64,000 bases of DNA from positions 10,278,501 through 10,342,500 of the forward strand of contig OW051470.1 of NCBI GenBank assembly GCA_932521025.1, in the 5' to 3' direction. The stretch comes from Oscheius onirici. Lineage: Eukaryota > Nematoda > Chromadorea > Rhabditida > Rhabditidae. Shown here in pieces: positions 1 through 11,002 of the stretch. Numbering within the stretch: position 1 is the stretch's first letter; each line of letters starts with the position of its first letter. The position numbers were made by a program, and so were the translations under genes. Under the pieces are notes generated by a model that saw only the letters and a program-made list of their open reading frames with translations, did no database searches and had not been told where the DNA came from.

Positions 1-12
1 CTAGCCAAATAC

Positions 13-447
13 CTCGTCGAAAGCGTGGATGAGATTGAAACAGTTGTTGGTAATCTCCTTCTCGTCGATAGTGCGACAGTATTCGGGAATCTATGATGCA
101 AAATTGAAAAAGTAGAGTAAAATAACTTACGACACGGGAGAAAAGACGCAGAGTTTCCAAATCTTCGAGAATGTTTGAGTTTTTCGTCGTCACAAGCACG
201 ACGTAGACATTGTCCAACGGGTGGAAGACGTAGCGAACGCTGTCCGTCTCGATGAAGGTGTGCTGACGCTGAGCTGAAGAAAAATATTAAAAAAAAATTA
301 GGACTAACTGCTCTTATCGTTGCCAATGAGCTTCGGGAAGGCGTCGAGAAGCCCTTCCAGGCGAGCTCGGGTGACGTCGTCGACGAAACAGCGGCCGATC
401 ATCCGCTTGCCGGACTTCGTGAAAATGCTGGCGGCTATCAGCACCAT
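13..447 (-). CDS. ARCN1: Coatomer subunit delta (archain), N-terminal part; continues beyond left edge
   Basis: This is the first part of delta-COP, a subunit of the COPI coat that drives Golgi-to-ER vesicle transport. Three exons are visible: 309-447, 131-273 and 13-90, joined in frame by 35-40 bp introns. The start is the ATG at 447-445 (MVLIAASIFTKSGK). The protein follows the longin-type N-terminus of the family: FVDDVTRARLEGLL, then QHTFIETDSVRYV, TTKNSNILEDLETLRLF and SRVIPEYCR. The last visible exon ends at FDE with a donor at 12-11, so the rest of the gene lies outside the window. Identification rests on near-continuous similarity to the recalled human protein. Confidence 0.93.
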
Positions 448-1666
448 TTTATCTGAAAACTAGTTGTAAGACATGAGAAATCGTATAGCGAACATAGAAA
501 AGGAGATTAGCAGAAAATTGATCGAAAAAAGTGAATTGCTGGATACTTCTTTGAGTGTCAAGCATTGGGAGAGGCAGGCGTTATTCATAACCCTTGCTAT
601 CGATTTTGATCAAAGAAAGGATACAGACAGCTACATAACATAGGTCAGAGTAGGTATTCTTGGGCAAGTCGAGCATTTTCAAAAGATTTCGGTAAGAAAC
701 AGGCCAAGATTGAAACAGACCATCACGTAAGTGAAGCGCATTGTTTCTGATTGCTCTAACATAATGAGCACGTTTTGTTCTTTTTCGCAAGAAAAAATAT
801 ATCATTTTTACAGGGAAAACATGGTATGTAAAACGGGTGACAAGAGAAATGTACGGCTGAAGTCAGCCAGGAAGACTAAGCAGCTGTTTATGGCATACTA
901 GCGATTTGTTCTTCTCCATAGGTGTAAAATCAAAACGTTTTTGAGCTGATATTGAGAAAGAACAGGCAAAAAATAAAAAGAGAAACGTGGATAATGACAC
1001 GGGAACACTTTATCAAGAAAGACAGCACAGTTTGTTTCTACATGCCAATCAAGGTTGTTCATATTTTTAGATTAAGAAAAATCAATAATTTTACAAGGAA
1101 AAAGACAGAAAAGCCAGCTGGAATGAGGCCTGGAAAGACACGCGTCACTTCGCTGCAGGAATAAACGGGTCAGCGAGGTGCGAGACGCAGACCGCCAGCC
1201 CGATTCAAGCCCGTATCGTCTCGTCATCCTTGCCAGATGGCCTCGACCGAGAGCGTTGTTTCTGCCTACCTTAAAAAAGATAAACCATTCGATGAAGATT
1301 CGATGACGAGTCATAATAGATTTTGCTGAAATTGAGGCATTTGTCTGAGGTGGTTTACAAAAATGAGAAGAATTCCAAGGAAAAACTGGTTTTTTGGTTG
1401 AAGTATGGGGGATTCCCCAAATTTCTGTTCGTGCTGTTTCTTCACTTCAAGACATTTTTCCTTCAGTTCCGTTCATTACACGCCTTTTGGAACATTGGAA
1501 CATCGTGTTTCTGTCAACTCTTTGAGCTTATTTCAGTCCACTTTTGACTGGACATTTTTCAGATAAAACTTTATCAAACTCGCATATAGGACAAAATAGG
1601 AAATACCCGTAAGGAGAGAGGCACACACGCTAGATAAAAATTACATATTAGGAGGAGAAGGAGGAA
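448..1666. other. Intergenic, no gene recognised
   Basis: This 1.2 kb separates the ARCN1 start from the ORAI 3' end. Short open frames on both strands lack splice-consistent extensions and resemble no protein family I know. Around 1170-1260 a stretch has a weak polymerase III B-box-like sequence (GATTCAAGCCC), but no tRNA cloverleaf can be drawn. Confidence 0.5.
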
Positions 1667-3017
1667 TTAGATGTCTTGGACGAGGGGAGCCGTTTTGGTC
1701 GCCATTCCAGCTTCTGCTGCCAGGACGTCTTGCATCGCCCTCATTTTCTCGCCAATACGTTCAAAGGAATGCGATACGCGATTCTTGTGAATTAGATAAG
1801 AGAAAACAACGAAGACTATCACCACGGGGACTGAAAAAGCAACAAATTACGTAAAACAAAACTGAGATTACCTAGCATAGCTGTCGTCACATATGCTGCC
1901 ACTTGAAAGTGGACGGCAAAGAATTTCACAATGAATATTATGCCAATTTCGAAGAGGAAGAGCAGCAGACCGATACAGGTCGAGAAGATCCACGATAAGT
2001 CGATATAAAATCTGGAGTTTGTATTCAATAGAGGGAAAAACGGCAACAAACTTGAGTTTTATGTGAGGGGAATCCTGAGTGCAGCCGGTCGCCTCCATAT
2101 AAGGCAGAATACATGTGGACATCATGAGAGCCAGCAAATGCACGGAGACGAGAAGAGATGTGACCACGCCGAGAAGGATGAGCACCGGTCTTGGGGTATC
2201 CTCGTCGTATTGGAGCTCAACCAGGGCTACCTGTAACCCTAGTTTTTAAAGTCATATTCAATGTTTTGAGCTCAACTACTACCCTTCTTCATCGATATTT
2301 CTACTTTGTTTATTGAAATCACTGGGTAAGTCAAACTTAGGGGTGAAAAATCTCCGAAACAGTCTATTGAGATCGTTTTGACTTTACATGAGTCATTTTC
2401 GAAAGTTTAAGTTTGTTTGATCTATATCTACGCCCTGAAGGTAGTTTTACAAGAAAACGAACGAACCATAGCGAAACCGGCCAGAAGAGCCGACGTCCTA
2501 CTGCTTGCTTTCAGCTGCGCTCTCGCCAAATCGTAGTTGTACTTCTCAGCCATATCTAGCTCCCCTCGATGTCTGTAAATTGGTCATATTATCCCTATTT
2601 TTTCTCCTTTGAGCCCTAATCAGTTTCCCACTTTACTAGCCCTTAAATTGACGTTAATCGACACTTTTGTCAAAGACGCCGAAGATAACAGACTCAAATT
2701 TCCGCCAAAGTTTCAGAGATTCTGGCCCCTGACTCATACCTCAAATGTGGCTCATCTGGAGGCGGCGGTGAGACTACAAGATTCGGTGCTGTGGCTGTCG
2801 ACAGCTTCACTGAACGGGCCGAACCGTTCGGTGAGGGCGGTTGGAGGTAGAAACTGGGAAGTGGGTACAGGAGGGCTCCACCGACTGTAGTCGTCTTTTG
2901 CTGCCATGAAGTCTGGGCCGTTATGTCGTCAACGGATATGGAGACGCGGGGATTCAGACCAATGCCTTTGGATTTGTTCAAGAGAGCCGCTCGAGCAGGA
3001 TCAAGAGATCGAGGCAT
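1667..3017 (-). CDS. ORAI: ORAI-type calcium release-activated calcium channel
   Basis: This encodes a 288-aa pore subunit of the store-operated calcium channel in the plasma membrane, gated by STIM. Exons are 2740-3017, 2467-2572, 2052-2230, 1872-2011 and 1667-1830; all junctions keep frame and the stop is TAA at 1669-1667. A proline-rich cytoplasmic N-terminus leads into the family signature LKASSRTSALLAGFAMVALV. Numbering against human ORAI1 is offset by 27: R118 matches R91, V129 matches V102, and E133 matches the selectivity-filter glutamate E106. TM2 (LLVSVHLLALMMSTCILPYMEA), TM3 and TM4 follow. The C-terminus (RIGEKMRAMQDVLAAEA) fits the STIM-binding coiled helix. All pore residues are intact, so it should be functional. 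Confidence 0.95.
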
Positions 3018-3626
3018 CTGTCAACGCCTGTTTGAACACTGAGAGGGGAAGTAGTGGAGAAAGAGAGATAGGCTATCTGGGACAAACAATAAACTTGGAG
3101 AGATGACTGTTCCCAAAAATTCAGGCACTTTCCTTCGGGAAGAACTCATTGAAAAGTTCTGAAGAAAACTAGCTTAAAATAGGCAAAATTGAGCGACTTT
3201 ATTAGAGAATTTGATGCAGGAAAGGGGGACAAAAGAATTCGGCGACCGAGAAAGAGACAATGCTAGCCCGGAGAGCAATATTATGGGTAGCTGGCTCTGA
3301 TAAGAGGAGAAGCAGGCTCCTCTTTCCCCCAGTCCAAAGGAGAAACCGCTCTTTCTCCAAGGTGTGAACTGTGACGTGGTATCGGACAATCCATCACACA
3401 TAAGGGGAGAGCCTGTCGATACAAATCGATCTCTTTCGCACTTTCTCTCAATAAGCACCTATTTTAGTGGGGATTTTGGGCACCACGGGGCTGCAATTGG
3501 CACCAAAACGGCTGGCAGAGACAGAGAAACCGGTCGACTAGTGTGGGAAGGCCATAGATACGTGGAGATAATAATGTACTCCCCAGAAGGGTTAATTTGT
3601 CGTAAAAGTAGGAAAAATAATAAAAC
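3018..3626. other. Intergenic between ORAI and the unknown upstream gene
   Basis: No gene is recognised here. An alternative 3' exon for the upstream minus-strand gene could lie at about 3465-3540, because a GTAAGT donor overlaps that gene's stop codon. Nothing else supports it. Confidence 0.4.
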
Positions 3627-5133
3627 TTACTCTCTGTTGTTGAGCATTGGCGCGAAGGTTGACGTGGCGGCCATCGGCGGCGTTTGTGAGAGTGCGAATT
3701 GAACTCTGAAATTGATTCATCGTATATGAGACAAAACGATTCAATATCCGAGTGGGAGGCATAAAAATAACTCACCGACAGGGATCAGTTAGGGAGGAGA
3801 GCGAATGGGCATGGTGACGACTGGCTGCATTTAGTTGACCGGCACCTGCAAGCAGTTCCTCACTATCTATACTGTTGCCTTCTCTCATACAATCTCCTTA
3901 AAAAGGGATTAAGGCGAGATTATGAAAAAGAAGTTGGAAAAATGGGCGAGTTTTAGAGAGTAAACAGAGACCTTCAGAATTCGCTAAAAATTCACGATAA
4001 AACGGGATTTTTTGAACAAAAAAAAAGGCTCAGCCACTTATCCACAGGTCAGCCATCCTATTGTCATTGGGCCAATCCCATTGGCTCGTCTGCGCAGCCA
4101 CGAGAGGTTACGGCCAGATGTTAGATGCTATCTTCGACCCTGGCGACTCAAATTACTAATTTCTAGGCAAAATAGTGTAAAACAGAATTATGCTGCAAAA
4201 GAAACTGGAAATACGAAGTTCTTATCGTTTATGGGCAGCCGAAAGGCGCGTATAAAAGTCCGTGGGACGTCGTAGATTATAAACGCCTCATGGGCTTGAG
4301 TCAGCGCCGAAAAGATCAAATTTCGTGAAATACAGTGCGATTACTGCACTTCCGACTGCTTAAAATTCAGAAAATGTGAAGACACACGTACCAGCTATCT
4401 GTAGACTCATCTGCCTCAGCTGTAGTTTTGCACCATCCAAATGTTCAGAATTCGTCGTTGATCTATTCTTCGTGAATTTTGATCGTGTGGCTGCAAAACA
4501 ATTCATAATCTAGGGATAACTGAAGGCTTATGTTTCCCAAAGAAAGGACAACAAAAACAACAGCTGTCTTCCAAGAACTCACCTACTGGCTTGCGGATGC
4601 TGCGGAAGCCGATCTGTTCCCTCAGTTCACCTTCCGAGATGGAAATTCGGCCTGAAAAGCTAATATAGCTGGAGTTACATCAATGACTGCCATATTTGCA
4701 AGAGAAAAATGAAAATAATTGAGAAAATCGTGAGAAAAATTAGAAAGGGACAATTGCGTGGGTTTGAATTTTGCCGCCAATCTAATATCTGCACAGCGCG
4801 GCGATTCAAACGTTTCCAAAATTGCAATTCCTCGTCATTCAAATTTTTTTTTCACCAATTTTACCTTCAAAGTTAGCCTAAAATTGTTTCAAGAAACGAT
4901 AAGAAAAAGTTGTTGTACCCAAAGCATTAGGAGAACTCACGCTTTAGCTGTCTTCTAGGGACTTGCCTTGCTTCATCTGAAGCTGACTGGTACAGTGGAT
5001 CTAAAACAATTCCCAGCTTCATTCGCTAAACAATTTACTGACTTCTTTTAACGCCTCGCTGTAGATTATCTGGAAGGATGACTTTTCCAACACTTTGAGG
5101 TGTCAAATCCGATGCGCTGGCCGTTACGCGCAT
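3627..5133 (-). CDS. Uncharacterised 172-aa protein, six exons
   Basis: This gene model rests on splicing only; I do not recognise the protein. Exons are 5043-5133, 4941-5000, 4583-4651, 4392-4490, 3776-3896 and 3627-3705. Every junction has GT-AG borders and all phases agree, giving a 172-aa frame ending in TAA at 3629-3627. A TTTCAG acceptor lies 2 bp before the ATG, as at other trans-spliced starts here. The protein is basic and serine-rich with an amphipathic stretch LQLRQMSLQIAGDCMREGN in the middle, and has no signal peptide or membrane segment. The GD-containing helix loosely recalls a BH3 motif, but spacing is imperfect. It starts 307 bp downstream of POLR3E on the same strand, so it could be a downstream operon member. 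The last exon overlaps a GTAAGT donor, so an alternative C-terminus is possible. Confidence 0.6.
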
Positions 5134-5440
5134 GTCTGAAATGTGGTGTCTTTCAGGAAGAAAACGGCTCATTCAGCAGACAAAGCAATGCGAAAGAGCC
5201 TTGTGAAAGGCTCGTGCCCCTGAACGATCTGCCCCAGACCTGTTGGATCAACGTTAATCCGTCGAGAGTCGTTTCATAGAGTCAAATCGAGGGAGAGAGG
5301 CAATTATTAAGTTCACTTATGACCGTAACAATTTAGAAAAATAATATGAGATGATAACAACAACGGGAAAGTGATGGTGGGGAAAACAACGGGGTTTGGG
5401 AAGCGCTACGAGAGAGATAGAATCTTCGCGAAAATTGATC

Positions 5441-8400
5441 TCAAGTACTCTCTGCCACTTCTGCTGGCTGCATTATCTGCTTCAGTTCTTGCCATCTCGA
5501 GTTCCAGAAGCGACGTTCCTCTATGACTATGCCGAGATTTTCGGGACTGAAATGGGGAAATTTCAGATCGAAAAAAGACTTACCGATTGAGGAAATCCGT
5601 GTCTGGAGGGACTCGCAGCTTCCAAGTCTTCTCTTGTTTTTCGCCAACTGTCTGCAGGATTTCTTCCGCATCAGGAGTGTTCAGGTGGAAACAACGAGAC
5701 AGCGTCAGACGATTGACCTGAAGGTCGGCCGAGAGAAGACACAGGGCCAAGTCGCGAGCATTTCGCCACACAATCGAGCGGTTTTCGTCGACCTTGAATG
5801 GGAAAAGTTATACAAAATGGAGCGAGAAATACCTTTCCAGGCACATTGCAATGAGCTGGTGGAAGGCCATGGAAGAGGTTTTCGGACCGGAGAACCCACA
5901 CTCCCTGGACGAGATGAGCACAGTCGCGAAGAGTCGCAAGCAGTGAAGTCCGATCTATGCCTTTCACGAGCCGGGAAATGGCAGTCATTGATATGACTCT
6001 AGCTAAAAAGTCTTTTTTTGAAAGAAAATGGGCAGAATGATACCTTTCATGAGTTGGGCTCTGACCTGTAGATGCAGGGGAAGATCTTTGATCCGAAGAT
6101 GCGACATGTTTTGATTTACACGGGCCAGATCCCTGAAAAATAGGTTCACAGGTCGTGCAACTATTAGATCGCCAATAAAGTCTTTAAAAAATGCTCTTAA
6201 TTTTCTCCAATTCAACGAAATCGAGCAAACTCGGTTCCAAGATGTTGGTCTACCCTAGGCCAAATTAATACGCTATATGAGAGACCTGGATATCTTACCG
6301 TCCGAGCACAGTGAACGGTTTGAGTTTTGCCAAAAACATCATTTTGTCCATAACTCTTCAGGGTTACATCCTTCAAAAAAGTTGTCAACTAGTAAAAATT
6401 TCAGCTCATTGAGACGAGTAAGTTTTGAAAAACGATTTTCGGCTCTGGGAACACCCCGAAACTGAAAATGTCCGGATGGCGCAGTGAGTTTGGAAAATTC
6501 ACGCTGGAGCGACCAGAGTTCGAGTCCGACTTAACTTAGAATCGTTCCGTAGCCTTTATTTTAAAACATACGAAGCTGATATTTTACAAGAGTGATATTT
6601 AGCCCAGTAGAATGCTACAGTTTAAAAAAAATTTCCTCTCGGCGGACTCGAAACCTGGTCGCTCCAGCGTGAATTTTCAAAACCTACTGCGCCATCTGGA
6701 CATTTTCAGTTTCGGGGTGTTCCCCGAGCCGAAAATCGTTTTTCAAAATTTACTCGTCTCAATGAGCTGAATTTTTTACTAATTGACAAATTTTTTGAAG
6801 GATGTAACCCTGAAGAGTTATGGACAAAATGATGTTTTTGGCAAAACTCAAACCGTTCACTGTGCTCGGACGGTAAGATATCCAGGTCTCTCATATAGCG
6901 TATTAATTTGGCCTAGGGTAAACCTACATTTTGGAACGAGTTTGATCGATTTTCTTGAATTTGGAGAAAGTTAAGAGCATTTTTTTAAGACGCAATGTCC
7001 TGTAATTTTTAGAGGGGGCGGCGATAGGGTACTTCTCATGATCCAAATCGGCTCAAATTTGCAGGAGGCACTATTTGGGACCCAAATCGTGCTTTCCACA
7101 TCCTAACTCAAAAACCAAAAAAATTTTGGAAATTTTTTCTTTGAAACTTTGGATGTCTCAAAATGGCCTTAAACGATGGAACAAATGTGTAGGAACATTT
7201 TTTGTTTATAGCGTGTTTACTACTTATCTAACCTAGTCGACAAGAAAAAGCCCTATCGCCGGACCCCCCGTTTTTAGCTAAAATAATACAGACATTGCGT
7301 CTTAAAGACTTTATTGGCGATTAGGGCTGGGCGAATAGTTCGCATTCGCGAATAATCGCACTATTTTGCGAATTTCGCATTCGCATTTTCAAAAATGACT
7401 ATTCGAAATTCGCATTTTCAAAAAATGACTATTCGAAATTCGCATTCGCGTTTTTTAGTGCGAATCTGTTTTTGCTCGATATTTGAATGACGATAAAAGC
7501 CGCCCGGTAACACCAAATGCCAGTCAAACCGATGCAGCAGTCAAAGCGAAAGCTGTAGGTTTACATTGTAGTGCTATAAGATTCACTTTCACAGGAAGCC
7601 GAAGAATACTTGGCACAAGGAGTTGATGTCTACTCGGATCCATTCATATTCTGGAAATCTAAAGAGCAGCAGATCCGCTTTCCAACAATCTTTCAAATCA
7701 CCAAGGAATATCACTGCATTCCATTTTCATCAGCCGAATCCGAACGACTCTTCAGCTCCGCTGGTTTTATTCTGAATGACCTGCGAAAGAGTCTTGCCGA
7801 CGAAAAACTCGAACGTCTGATCTTTCTGCATGTCAACATTCAAGTTAGGCTAACGGTTGTTCGTATTGTTGACTTGTTCTGTTCTTCTTTCTCGTATTGT
7901 TAACGTTCTATTCTTCTTTATGGAAAAAATTTGTTTAGCCCGTTTTGTTGTCTTGAAAATGAATTGGCTTACTTTTCGCTGAATCAGCTGGGTCCTATGA
8001 AATTCGCACTTTTTAAAATTCGCATTCGCATCAGTTTCGGCTATGCGAATACATTCGCAATTCGCATTCACACCTCTTTTCTAGCTTGCGAATGTATTCG
8101 CATCCGCATTCGCATAAATTTTGGCCTTGCGAACACATTCGAAATTCGCCCAGCCCTGTTGGCGACCTAATAGCAAGAATCGACTCACAGCTGTTCAACC
8201 TTTCCACAGATGATCTGAGCAAGTTCTTTGCTCGTGACATTGGCTACAGCAGCTTCAAAGCAGTCTCTCGGAATAATCTGACGCATTTTGAAGTCGGCCT
8301 GGGGATCCTTGCTCAAATGAACGTCCATCGGAAGCCAATGGTCGCTGGCGATCATTCGCTGTCGGTGGAGGGCGCTGGCTTCTCGTCTAGAGTAATTTGT

Positions 8401-9227
8401 TAATCAACAACTTGAAAGGTCGTACCGTTTCTTCTGTCGCTCCGTTTCTGGACGAGTAAACTTGACGCGTAGCTGCTTGCTGCTGGTTGGAGCATCAGAA
8501 TCGGAATCCATGGCGGAATCTTCTGAAAAATTGGTGTTTTCTTGAGAAAGAACGATTTGCCATCTTCTTCCTTGTTGCCTACAGTGACTTGTCCTTTAAT
8601 AATTCTGTGCATATCGAAGATTCCGGCGATTGGGCTCAAATATAGAGTTCCTGAAGTCGATATCGTTGAAAAATTAGACCAAAGTACCATTTTGAATCTT
8701 CCCCACGACATTCTGAGCTCCACTTTCCTGACTGAAGGCTCTTCCCTCGAAAACCTCGTCATTGCTGGCCAGTCTGTTGAAAATAAAATAAATTGGCAGA
8801 AAAAATATCCTACCCTGGTTCAGATTTTGTCGGAGACTTCATCGGCGATTCGCTCTTTTTCTCAATCTTGTTACGATCATACGAACCACTGTGTATATTT
8901 GGAGTAAATCTCATTTCCATCTACGAGAAGAAATTAGACAAAAAATCTAGAAAACTAACCATTCTTACGTTTTTCTTATAGCGAGCGCGTGGATTTACCG
9001 TGGACTCAAAGATTTTCTCCCGTCGCGGCGGAAATTGAACGCAGTACATTTCTGTGTTTGGGAGGCTCTCACAGACGACGACATCAAACTGCAAAATGGC
9101 CTAGGTTTAGCACAAAAATGGTACAAACCTCCGATGCGACTTCATCGTCGCCACTGTCCTCGTTATCCTCCTCAATTTTCTTGATTTTAGGCTTTCTTTC
9201 TTGTTCCTCTTCGCTGTCTACCTCCAT
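5441..9227 (-). CDS. POLR3E: RNA polymerase III subunit RPC5
   Basis: This encodes a 456-aa subunit of nuclear RNA polymerase III that forms the TFIIF-like RPC4/RPC5 dimer. Exons are 9129-9227, 8969-9088, 8814-8920, 8688-8773, 8561-8650, 8426-8522, 8189-8386, 6044-6132, 5833-6002, 5584-5792 and 5441-5546. Family blocks appear in order: FDVVVCESLPNTEMYCVQF, GTLYLSPIAGIFDMHRI, LRVKFTRPETERQKKR, MSHLRIKDLPLHLQVRAQLM, LVQGVWVLRSENLF and WKLRVPPDTDFLNRPE. It ends soon after this region, so it is a short form lacking the vertebrate C-terminal extension. The intron 8523-8560 needs a GC donor to keep frame. The intron 6133-8188 holds a stack of transposons. A TTTGCAG acceptor just upstream of the ATG suggests trans-splicing. 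Confidence 0.9.
6988..7302. mobile_element. Tc1/mariner-type MITE nested in the fold-back element
   Basis: A 315-bp non-coding element begins AGACGCAATGTC and ends with its complement. It is flanked by TA on both sides (6986-6987 and 7303-7304), the target used by Tc1/mariner elements. The uninterrupted left arm of the host fold-back shows the empty site, proving insertion. A second inverted motif (GGCGATAGGG) lies inside each end. Confidence 0.85.
7322..8158 (+). mobile_element. Internally deleted hAT transposon with 8-bp target duplication
   Basis: An 837-bp element with terminal inverted repeats (T/C)AGGGCTGGGCGAAT. The 8-bp flanks are TTGGCGAT (7314-7321) and TTGGCGAC (8159-8166), the hAT duplication size with one mismatch. 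Inside, 7595-7843 encodes the C-terminal hAT dimerisation region: PFIFWKSKEQQIRFP, then FSSAESERLFSSAG and LRKSLADEKLERLIFLHVN. The N-terminal transposase and DDE catalytic parts are missing, so it cannot move itself. The ends are rich in repeated ATTCGC motifs, possible transposase-binding sites. Confidence 0.9.
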
Positions 9228-9500
9228 GGCGAGGTTTTCTGCAAAGTAGGAGTGAACAAATGAAGCAAAGTGATAAAAATGGAGAAATGTGACGAGAACT
9301 GTTGCAACTTGCAAGTGATTTTTACGACAGGGGTACGCAAAATTGCGTCGTTTCAAACAATTTTCCATGGCTCATTTTCATGTTTCGGTCATTTTTATCC
9401 TTCCTTTTTCTTCTTCTTACTTGTTTTCTTCCTTCTGTTCCATCAAAAAGCTCAATTTCAGACATAAGTTAGAGAGACCACTCGACCATATAGTTGCCCG
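9228..9500. promoter_or_regulatory. Divergent promoter region between POLR3E and DBF4
   Basis: These 273 bp separate two head-to-head start codons. The region is pyrimidine-rich on the plus strand, with acceptor-like sites close to both ATGs. No TATA box is obvious. A shared promoter is inferred from spacing only. Confidence 0.45.
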
Positions 9501-10674
9501 ATGGAAATGCTAAAGGTTCGGTCAAAGAACCTTCCTCCAACATTTCTCATCTTCAGGATAAAGAATTTATAGTGGAGATTATGGATAGCAAGCTCCAGAA
9601 GCAGGTCGAAAACAAAATTGATAAACTAGGTGGTAAAATCGTGGATTATATCAACGAGAAAAAAGAGCGGCCGTACATGGTTGTCTCGGATTCGCCAGAA
9701 GCTAAAAGGTTACAGCTAATGACCAAAGAGCAGCAGATTTCTGTAAGTTTTACAACCACTTATCTTCTAAAAATATCTTTAGGCAGCAAAATCGAAGAAG
9801 CTCCCACTTTTGCTCCAAGATGCTGTCGAAAACGGCGTAAAAATCGTTTTTGCTTCCCAATTTCTCGAGAGGCTCAAACCGAAAAATGCTTCCAGAGGAC
9901 AGCCAGTTCGGCCTGCTGCCAGAAAAAGTACAGAGGTGGGTTGTTTTTAGTTTCACAACGAAAGATTAAACTTCAGGAACTTTTCTCATTCCGCCAAGAA
10001 AGGAAAAGAATGCCGTTCTCTGTTCGAATTGAGGATGAATGCCGAGAATTTGCTCCCCTAAAAAAAGTATTTTTTTAACTTTGACTGAAATTTGTATTCT
10101 AGGAAGTAGAACCACCAGTGATGTATATTGGCAAAGATTACGGAACGTCGCTGTTTCACAAGTCGGACGAGGCGACGAGATCCAAACGGTTAGTTTAGCT
10201 AATATGTACCATGAATCTAAATTTTCGTCTTCCAGAAGAGACGAGCTGAAGCAGGAGAAAGACGGCAATCTGAACTACGTGAATGTTGACTCTCAAACTG
10301 CCGGTGCTAATAATAACAAGCTGCCGAATAAGCAGTCTGGCAATTGCGAGATATGTAATAGGAGAGTTTCCAACCTGAAAGAGGCTAGTTTGATCCCATT
10401 TCCCGCCAAATCCGTTTTAGCACTACGACTCGAAGGAACACCTGAAATATACGAGTGCGCCAGGATTCTACGATGAGGTCGATCAGTTCATGGGTTCATA
10501 TGTCCCTCATATCAAGGTGCTTCTTTTTTTTGTTTTGTTAAAAAACCTATTTAGGTCCCTGGAAAGCCGGTCCTGTTGAGAAGACCCAGAACGCCGTCCC
10601 CGATCCTCGAATTCGAGGACTACATCTACGGAGAGCCTGATTTTGGTCGTCTGAGCGACGACGAAAAAGAATAG
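9501..10674 (+). CDS. DBF4: DBF4, regulatory subunit of CDC7 kinase
   Basis: This 297-aa protein activates CDC7 kinase to fire replication origins. Exons are 9501-9515, 9557-9742, 9783-9935, 9977-10066, 10103-10188, 10236-10383, 10421-10516 and 10555-10674. The start is a tiny five-codon exon (MEMLK). The three DBF4 landmarks are present: a BRCT-like N region (KLQKQVENKIDKLGGKI), motif M (CREFAPLKKEVEPPVMYIGK), and a C-terminal CCHH zinc finger (CEICNRRVSNLKEHYDSKEH). The zinc-finger histidines appear only if intron 10384-10420 is spliced with a GC donor (GAG|GCTAGT). It ends in an acidic tail. It is short compared with vertebrate DBF4 but has all functional modules. Confidence 0.9.
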
Positions 10675-11002
10675 CCCAGTAAAAAAAACTACGGTTCCCC
10701 CTATTTTCGGTCTTTTATCTGGTTTCCCGTGCTGCATGAAGAAGTTGTTGATTTTATATTGTTAAATTGTTGTATAAAATATGGAATTTCATGAGTGTTA
10801 TCCCACTTCCTGAAAGAGTTGGTTTCTCTCGTTATCTCTCTCGAGGATTTTGGGAGCCTGTCACCATGGTAACAGCGACAGATGACACCCCATTTCGTGT
10901 TCATTGATAATTCACCAGGAAATTGGGCGTCTTAGCGTGTCCAGTTCCATTTCCGACACCTGTTCGTCTCTCTTGTGAATCTCTCAGTTTCCAGGTTCAA
11001 AA
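10675..11002. other. Intergenic between DBF4 and ANKMY2
   Basis: The 328 bp carry no gene. A TTTCCAG site 8 bp before the next ATG fits a trans-splice acceptor, so ANKMY2 could be downstream in an operon or have its own promoter here. Confidence 0.4.

Larger units (their letters stand above)
6161..8173. mobile_element. Fold-back transposon with 370-bp inverted arms, 3-bp target duplication, in POLR3E intron
   Basis: Two inverted arms of about 370 bp (6161-6530 and 6641-8173 after removing two younger insertions) flank a 110-bp spacer. The outer ends are CTATTAGATCGCC and its complement. CAA occurs directly outside both ends (6158-6160 and 8174-8176), a 3-bp target duplication. Removing the element and one CAA leaves exactly 40 bp of intron. 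Near their inner ends the arms contain a tRNA-like segment with a good A box (TGGCGCAGTG) and B box (AGTTCGAGTCC). The matching open frames on the two arms (6277-6465 plus, 6706-6894 minus) reflect arm symmetry, not genes. Confidence 0.85.

Noticed and set aside
1072-1314. Possible tRNA gene on the plus strand
   Set aside because: Only a weak B box is present; no acceptor stem, D arm or anticodon arm can be formed.
6277-6894. Two 62-aa near-identical open frames on opposite strands
   Set aside because: They are mirror images caused by the fold-back arms, not protein genes; the same holds for pairs at 27549-27868 and 50244-51070.
10384-10476. Reading through the DBF4 intron to an earlier stop
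   Set aside because: It would destroy the zinc-finger histidines, whereas the GC-AG splice restores the exact CCHH spacing.
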